DNA from: DASXTW01 sp046726275
GTDB taxonomy: Bacteria > Actinomycetota > UBA4738
Length of the DNA: 33,602 nucleotides
Reading direction: 5' to 3'
NCBI GenBank assembly: GCA_046726275.1
Contig: JBKPAF010000010.1
Coordinates: 1 to 33,602 of the forward strand
The position numbers and the translations under genes are program-made. Shown one piece after another: positions 30,838-33,602 of this stretch. Under the pieces are notes generated by a model, which made no database searches, was not told where the DNA came from, and worked only from the letters and a program-made list of their open reading frames with translations. Each line of letters starts with the position of its first letter. Position 1 is the stretch's first letter.

Positions 30838-32237
30838 TTAGACCGGATCGTAAGCTCGATCTTCGTTCCACGACCCGGCCAGCTATCGATGTACAGATTC
30901 GCGCCGATCGCTGATGCGCGCTCCTTCATGATCGCGATGCCATAGTGCCCGGCCCGTTCGTGGAGCGGGTCGAACCCAGTCCCGTCATCTCTGATGGACA
31001 GCAGCGCAGCCTCAGAATCGTTAGCTAGCTGGACCCATACATTAGCCGCAGTTGAGTGGGCGATCGCATTGCCCAAGGCTTCTTTGGCGATCTGGTAGAC
31101 GACTAACTCCGCGTCCGGCTCCAAGCGGACGCTGCCAACATCTGCGTGCACCTTTATCGGGGTTTGCTGCGCCGTTGAACGGATCAGGCTCATCAGCGCA
31201 GGCGGCAGGCCGTCACGACCCAACGCGGACCGACGGAGGTCGCCGATAAGGTCCCGAAGCGTACTCGACGCGAGGTCAGCCGCAGTCAGCAGCTCAGGCA
31301 GGTCCTGATCCATCTCGAGAAGGTGTCCCGAAGCAAGATCCGTCTTCAATACCTGCGCCATCAAGGTTACCTTGAACAATGGCTGCAGAACTTCGTCATG
31401 TAGGTCTGCCGCGATTAGTCGGCGCTCGTCCGTTCTCTCCTCATAGATCTGGTTTGAGATCTGGGCGAGAGCCGCTTCCCGCGAACGGTACGCGCGCGCA
31501 GTGTCGATGGACATCTGGCTCCGATCTAGTGTCTGCCGACCTAAGAGGGTCGGGGCCAAGAAGGCGACCAATGCGAACAATCCGATCAGGTCATACAGGG
31601 CCGCAAGCATGGCCCCGAGAACGCCCCAGGAAACGAGGGTGAGCAGGAAATCTGGCAGACTCCCCACTTTCATTCGCTGCAGGGCCTGACCGACCGAGTA
31701 TCCATGCTCAAAGGAGATGCCGATCCCCGCCAGCACATAGTTAGTACTGGACATGAGAGCCAAGACCAACCCAGCGAGAAGTAGCACAAAGGGTGAGGGC
31801 GCTGGCAATGTGACGATTGCATGAGCGGCGAGTGATCCGACAAATACTGCAAGCGCGATCTGGCTTCGGTTGAACAGAGCCTTGGCTAACGGCACTTGGC
31901 CTCGAAACTCTCTTGGGTCAAGAGTGCCGAGGAAGGTAACGAGCCCGGCCTCTATCGGGGAGAGGACAAGCATGGCGGCTATCGTGATCGGGACATCGGC
32001 CGTGAAATACGCGTGTTGCCATGTCGTCAAAGGAAGCAGATTGACGACGGCAAGCAGAAGAACCCAGGGGGTCAAGGCTGTAGCCTTCGAAAGGACTCCA
32101 TGGTCGGCTTCCAACAGTCCCCATCCCAGAACGGCCATCCATGCGAGTGAAACAAGCCAGAAGTAGAGCTGGGATGGCCGGGGCCGGAAGCGAGGTCTGG
32201 AGCTGAGATCTGATGGTGCTTGGGCGGCGACTGACAT
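30822..32237 (-). CDS. NarL-type membrane sensor histidine kinase (paralogue 2)
   Basis: This 471-residue protein has the same layout as the downstream kinase: a membrane sensor of about 240 residues with seven or so hydrophobic segments, a HisKA_3 helix with RRLIAADLHDEVLQPLFKVTL (His280), and an HATPase_c domain with YQIAKEALGNAIAHSTA, IRDDGTGFDP and GHYGIAIMKERA. LDPREFRGQVPLAKALFNRS (106-125) aligns with the same region of the first kinase. ATG at 32237 follows GGAGGGGAG at good spacing; the frame to 32363 adds 42 residues with no support. The C-terminus is short, without the tail of its paralogue. No response regulator is near, so the partner is elsewhere. GC content is below the window average, as for paralogue 1, so the pair may have moved or duplicated together. 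Confidence 0.9.
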   Translation of the reverse strand: MSVAAQAPSDLSSRPRFRPRPSQLYFWLVSLAWMAVLGWGLLEADHGVLSKATALTPWVLLLAVVNLLPLTTWQHAYFTADVPITIAAMLVLSPIEAGLVTFLGTLDPREFRGQVPLAKALFNRSQIALAVFVGSLAAHAIVTLPAPSPFVLLLAGLVLALMSSTNYVLAGIGISFEHGYSVGQALQRMKVGSLPDFLLTLVSWGVLGAMLAALYDLIGLFALVAFLAPTLLGRQTLDRSQMSIDTARAYRSREAALAQISNQIYEERTDERRLIAADLHDEVLQPLFKVTLMAQVLKTDLASGHLLEMDQDLPELLTAADLASSTLRDLIGDLRRSALGRDGLPPALMSLIRSTAQQTPIKVHADVGSVRLEPDAELVVYQIAKEALGNAIAHSTAANVWVQLANDSEAALLSIRDDGTGFDPLHERAGHYGIAIMKERASAIGANLYIDSWPGRGTKIELTIRSNRYEP

Positions 32238-32391
32238 GGCTCCCCTCCACGCGCGCTGTCTGGCGGCATGATGGAGGACGCCAGGGAGGAGGGTCAATGC
32301 GTAGGCCAAGAGCGAGCTTCGTATCTTTGACACCACGAACGGCCTAGGGTGAGCATCCCCCATTCGGGGGCAGACCGCCAGGTCGCGGCTC

Positions 32392-32664
32392 CTACAAGCC
32401 TCTTCCCAGTGGGCGGCGCCTCTGGATTGTGGCCCGGTAGATGAGGAGCGCGATCACGGCTCCGATGATCGATCCGATCAGACCGGCAGGGCTGAATGCG
32501 GAGTCCCCACCGCCGATCAGCCAGCCGAGGAACCCGCCTACGAGCGAGCCCACGAGCCCAAGTGCGAGCGTCCCGAGCAGTCCCATGGGGTCCCTTCCCG
32601 GGACCAACAGCCGAGCCAGGGCCCCAGCGACCAGTCCGATGATCAGCCACCAGATGATGTTCAT
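32392..32664 (-). CDS. GlsB/YeaQ/YmgE-type small membrane protein
   Basis: This 90-residue protein has three glycine-rich membrane helices and the family pattern: MNIIWWLIIGLVAGALARLL, PGRDPMGLLGTLALGLVGSLVGGFLG, and SPAGLIGSIIGAVIALLIYRA, then a basic tail. Such proteins are often labelled 'transglycosylase-associated', but no enzymatic activity is established; several are stress induced. ATG at 32664 has AGAGGG immediately upstream, which makes it a better start than the in-frame upstream codon at 32739. It is a single-gene unit, with a gap of about 150 bases on each side in which I see no gene. Confidence 0.9.
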   Translation of the reverse strand: MNIIWWLIIGLVAGALARLLVPGRDPMGLLGTLALGLVGSLVGGFLGWLIGGGDSAFSPAGLIGSIIGAVIALLIYRATIQRRRPLGRGL

Positions 32665-32813
32665 CCCTCTACCTTTCGTCCGAGGTCCGGGAGGAGATAC
32701 CCTCGACGAGGCGCGCGTAATCGGCTCAGCGAACGTCAACGGGGGGCCCCGCCGTGGCGAGAGCCCCGTAACTCACGTTCGATCGGAGATTCGAGCCGAT
32801 CGCGCCCTCCGGA

Positions 32814-33245
32814 TCAGACAGTCAACTCCCCGACCATGCCTGAGGCCTTGTGGTACTTACAGAAGAACTCCAGGAATCCGGTTTGGGGGAGGGTCACCGT
32901 CACCTCCATCTTCTGTCCCGCTTGGACATCCTGATCGAGGTTCTGATCCTCGAGAGTGAAGTTGTGGAGGGCGTCCGACTCGTTTTCCAGCTCCAGCTTG
33001 ACCTGCTGGCCGGCAGTGCCTTTGAGTACCGTGGGCTCGAAGTAGAAGCTGTCGAGCTCGACCGAGATCTCTTCTTTTCCGGACACCGTGGCACTGCCAT
33101 GGTTGTTGGCCTTGTCCGAGCCGACGGTGATCGTGCTGCTGCCTTCCCCGCCGGTACTCTCTTCGTTCTTGGAGGAACACGCAGCAGCCACGAGGCCCAG
33201 AGCCAGCAGGAGGACTAGCAGCCTTGCCCAACGGGCTCGGCGCAT
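32814..33245 (-). CDS. Cupredoxin-like lipoprotein
   Basis: This 143-residue protein is a lipoprotein with the lipobox VAAAC (lipidated Cys23) and a Ser/Gly/Glu-rich linker, followed by a cupredoxin fold: ISVELDSFYFEPTVLKGTAGQQVKLELENES, HNFTLEDQNLDQDV and a terminal GFLEFFCKYHKASGMVGEL. Type 1 copper ligands are all present: His94, Cys129, His132 and Met137, in the plastocyanin/azurin-like C-x2-H-x4-M order. It should act as an envelope electron carrier or copper-binding protein. ATG at 33245 follows AAAGGAG by 7 bases. The nearest gene is the divergent Lhr-like helicase, which gives no hint of its partner. Confidence 0.93.
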   Translation of the reverse strand: MRRARWARLLVLLLALGLVAAACSSKNEESTGGEGSSTITVGSDKANNHGSATVSGKEEISVELDSFYFEPTVLKGTAGQQVKLELENESDALHNFTLEDQNLDQDVQAGQKMEVTVTLPQTGFLEFFCKYHKASGMVGELTV

Positions 33246-33396
33246 TCGATTCTCCTTTCGGGCCGCAGAGTAAGACGAAACTAGAGGTAGTACGGACAGT
33301 TCGGGGGCACGGCTCGCCTGATTCTTATCAAGGATGTGTCAAATGTCCGGCGGCGTCGAGCAAGGATTCGGCGAGAGCCCTGTCGTCGCCCACCGG

Positions 33397-33402
33397 TAGT
33401 AT
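33397..33402 (+). promoter_or_regulatory. -10 element TAGTAT, leaderless start of Lhr-like gene
   Basis: TAGTAT is followed by six bases (CGACCC) and the ATG at 33409; no Shine-Dalgarno is visible. Confidence 0.5.
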
Positions 33403-33408
33403 CGACCC

Positions 33409-33602
33409 ATGGATCCCCGCGCTCCCTCTGCTGGCGCCTCCCTCCCGAGCCGTGGGGGTATAGGTCCCAATCGCGTGCTCGATCCATTCCACCCCGCGGT
33501 TCGCACGTGGTTCGAGCGTCGTTTTCCCGAGGGGCCGACCCCACCCCAGGCCGGCGGCTGGGGTGAGATCGCTGCCGGTAATGACACCCTGATCGCGGCT
33601 CC
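33409..33602 (+). CDS. Lhr-like ATP-dependent helicase, N-terminus (partial)
   Basis: The first 64 codons of a gene that runs off the right edge. The residues VLDPFHPAVRTWFERRFP then PTPPQAGGWGEIAAGNDTLIAA match the start of Lhr-family superfamily 2 helicases: an HPAV...W motif, then the Q motif (PTPPQ) and the beginning of motif I (TLIAA). Large Lhr proteins unwind DNA and RNA:DNA in repair. The rest of motif I and everything beyond is outside the window. ATG 33409 with TAGTAT six bases upstream is preferred; GTG 33475 is an alternative that would drop a non-conserved, Pro/Ser-rich 22 residues. Confidence 0.85.
   Translation, partial: MDPRAPSAGASLPSRGGIGPNRVLDPFHPAVRTWFERRFPEGPTPPQAGGWGEIAAGNDTLIAA

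Noticed and set aside
1..33602. CRISPR array, tRNA, rRNA, insertion sequence, prophage genes
   Set aside because: No spaced repeat series, cloverleaf with CCA-adjacent arms, transposase or phage motif was seen on either strand by eye; no search was possible.

Overview
The window is high-GC DNA (roughly two-thirds G+C by eye, around 50% in parts of 29.7-32.3 kb) from a bacterium. Gene content and signals point to an uncultured member of the Actinomycetota: DUF6328 and DUF5317 membrane proteins, an MpaB/DUF2236 protein, a YcaQ-type glycosylase, frequent GTG/TTG starts, and many starts with a TANNNT -10 hexamer 6-8 nt upstream and no Shine-Dalgarno (leaderless pattern). The assignment is inference from content; no rRNA or marker gene is present. 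I see no tRNA, CRISPR array, insertion sequence or phage gene.

Left (1-9.3 kb): a methyltransferase, 4-hydroxyphenylpyruvate dioxygenase (tyrosine catabolism) followed by a small DUF6328 membrane protein, a TetR regulator divergent from an acyl-CoA dehydrogenase with overlapping inverted repeats between them, a secreted protein with sialidase-like Asp boxes, a group II PLP decarboxylase, an MpaB/DUF2236 protein and a divergent NIPSNAP-like protein.

Middle (9.3-20.3 kb): a minus-strand operon xdhC - mocA-like nucleotidyltransferase - unknown coiled-coil protein - M20 carboxypeptidase. Divergent from it is a cyanophycin-synthetase-like Mur ligase that lacks the ATP-grasp domain, then a DUF4349 lipoprotein. 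Next come an OmpR-type response regulator and its histidine kinase, divergent from a DM13 membrane protein, then a YcaQ-family protein and a small secreted protein of unknown function. TTAC repeats spaced 11 bp apart lie upstream of both the DM13 and the small secreted protein genes, suggesting a small regulon.

Right (20.4-33.6 kb): a complete cyanophycin synthetase (cphA) and cyanophycinase (cphB) pair, a short Aquifex-type aconitase, a NERD-nuclease/SF1-helicase fusion with an altered Walker B, a DUF5317 protein, two paralogous NarL-type membrane histidine kinases without a response regulator, a GlsB/YeaQ-type membrane protein, a cupredoxin lipoprotein, and the 5' end of an Lhr-type helicase running off the right edge.

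The most distinctive theme is nitrogen storage. The cphA/cphB pair makes and degrades multi-L-arginyl-poly-aspartate, and about 5.5 kb away is a second CphA-like enzyme carrying only the N domain and the Mur ligase domain. The M20 peptidase next to that enzyme could act on peptides, but nothing in the sequence fixes its substrate.
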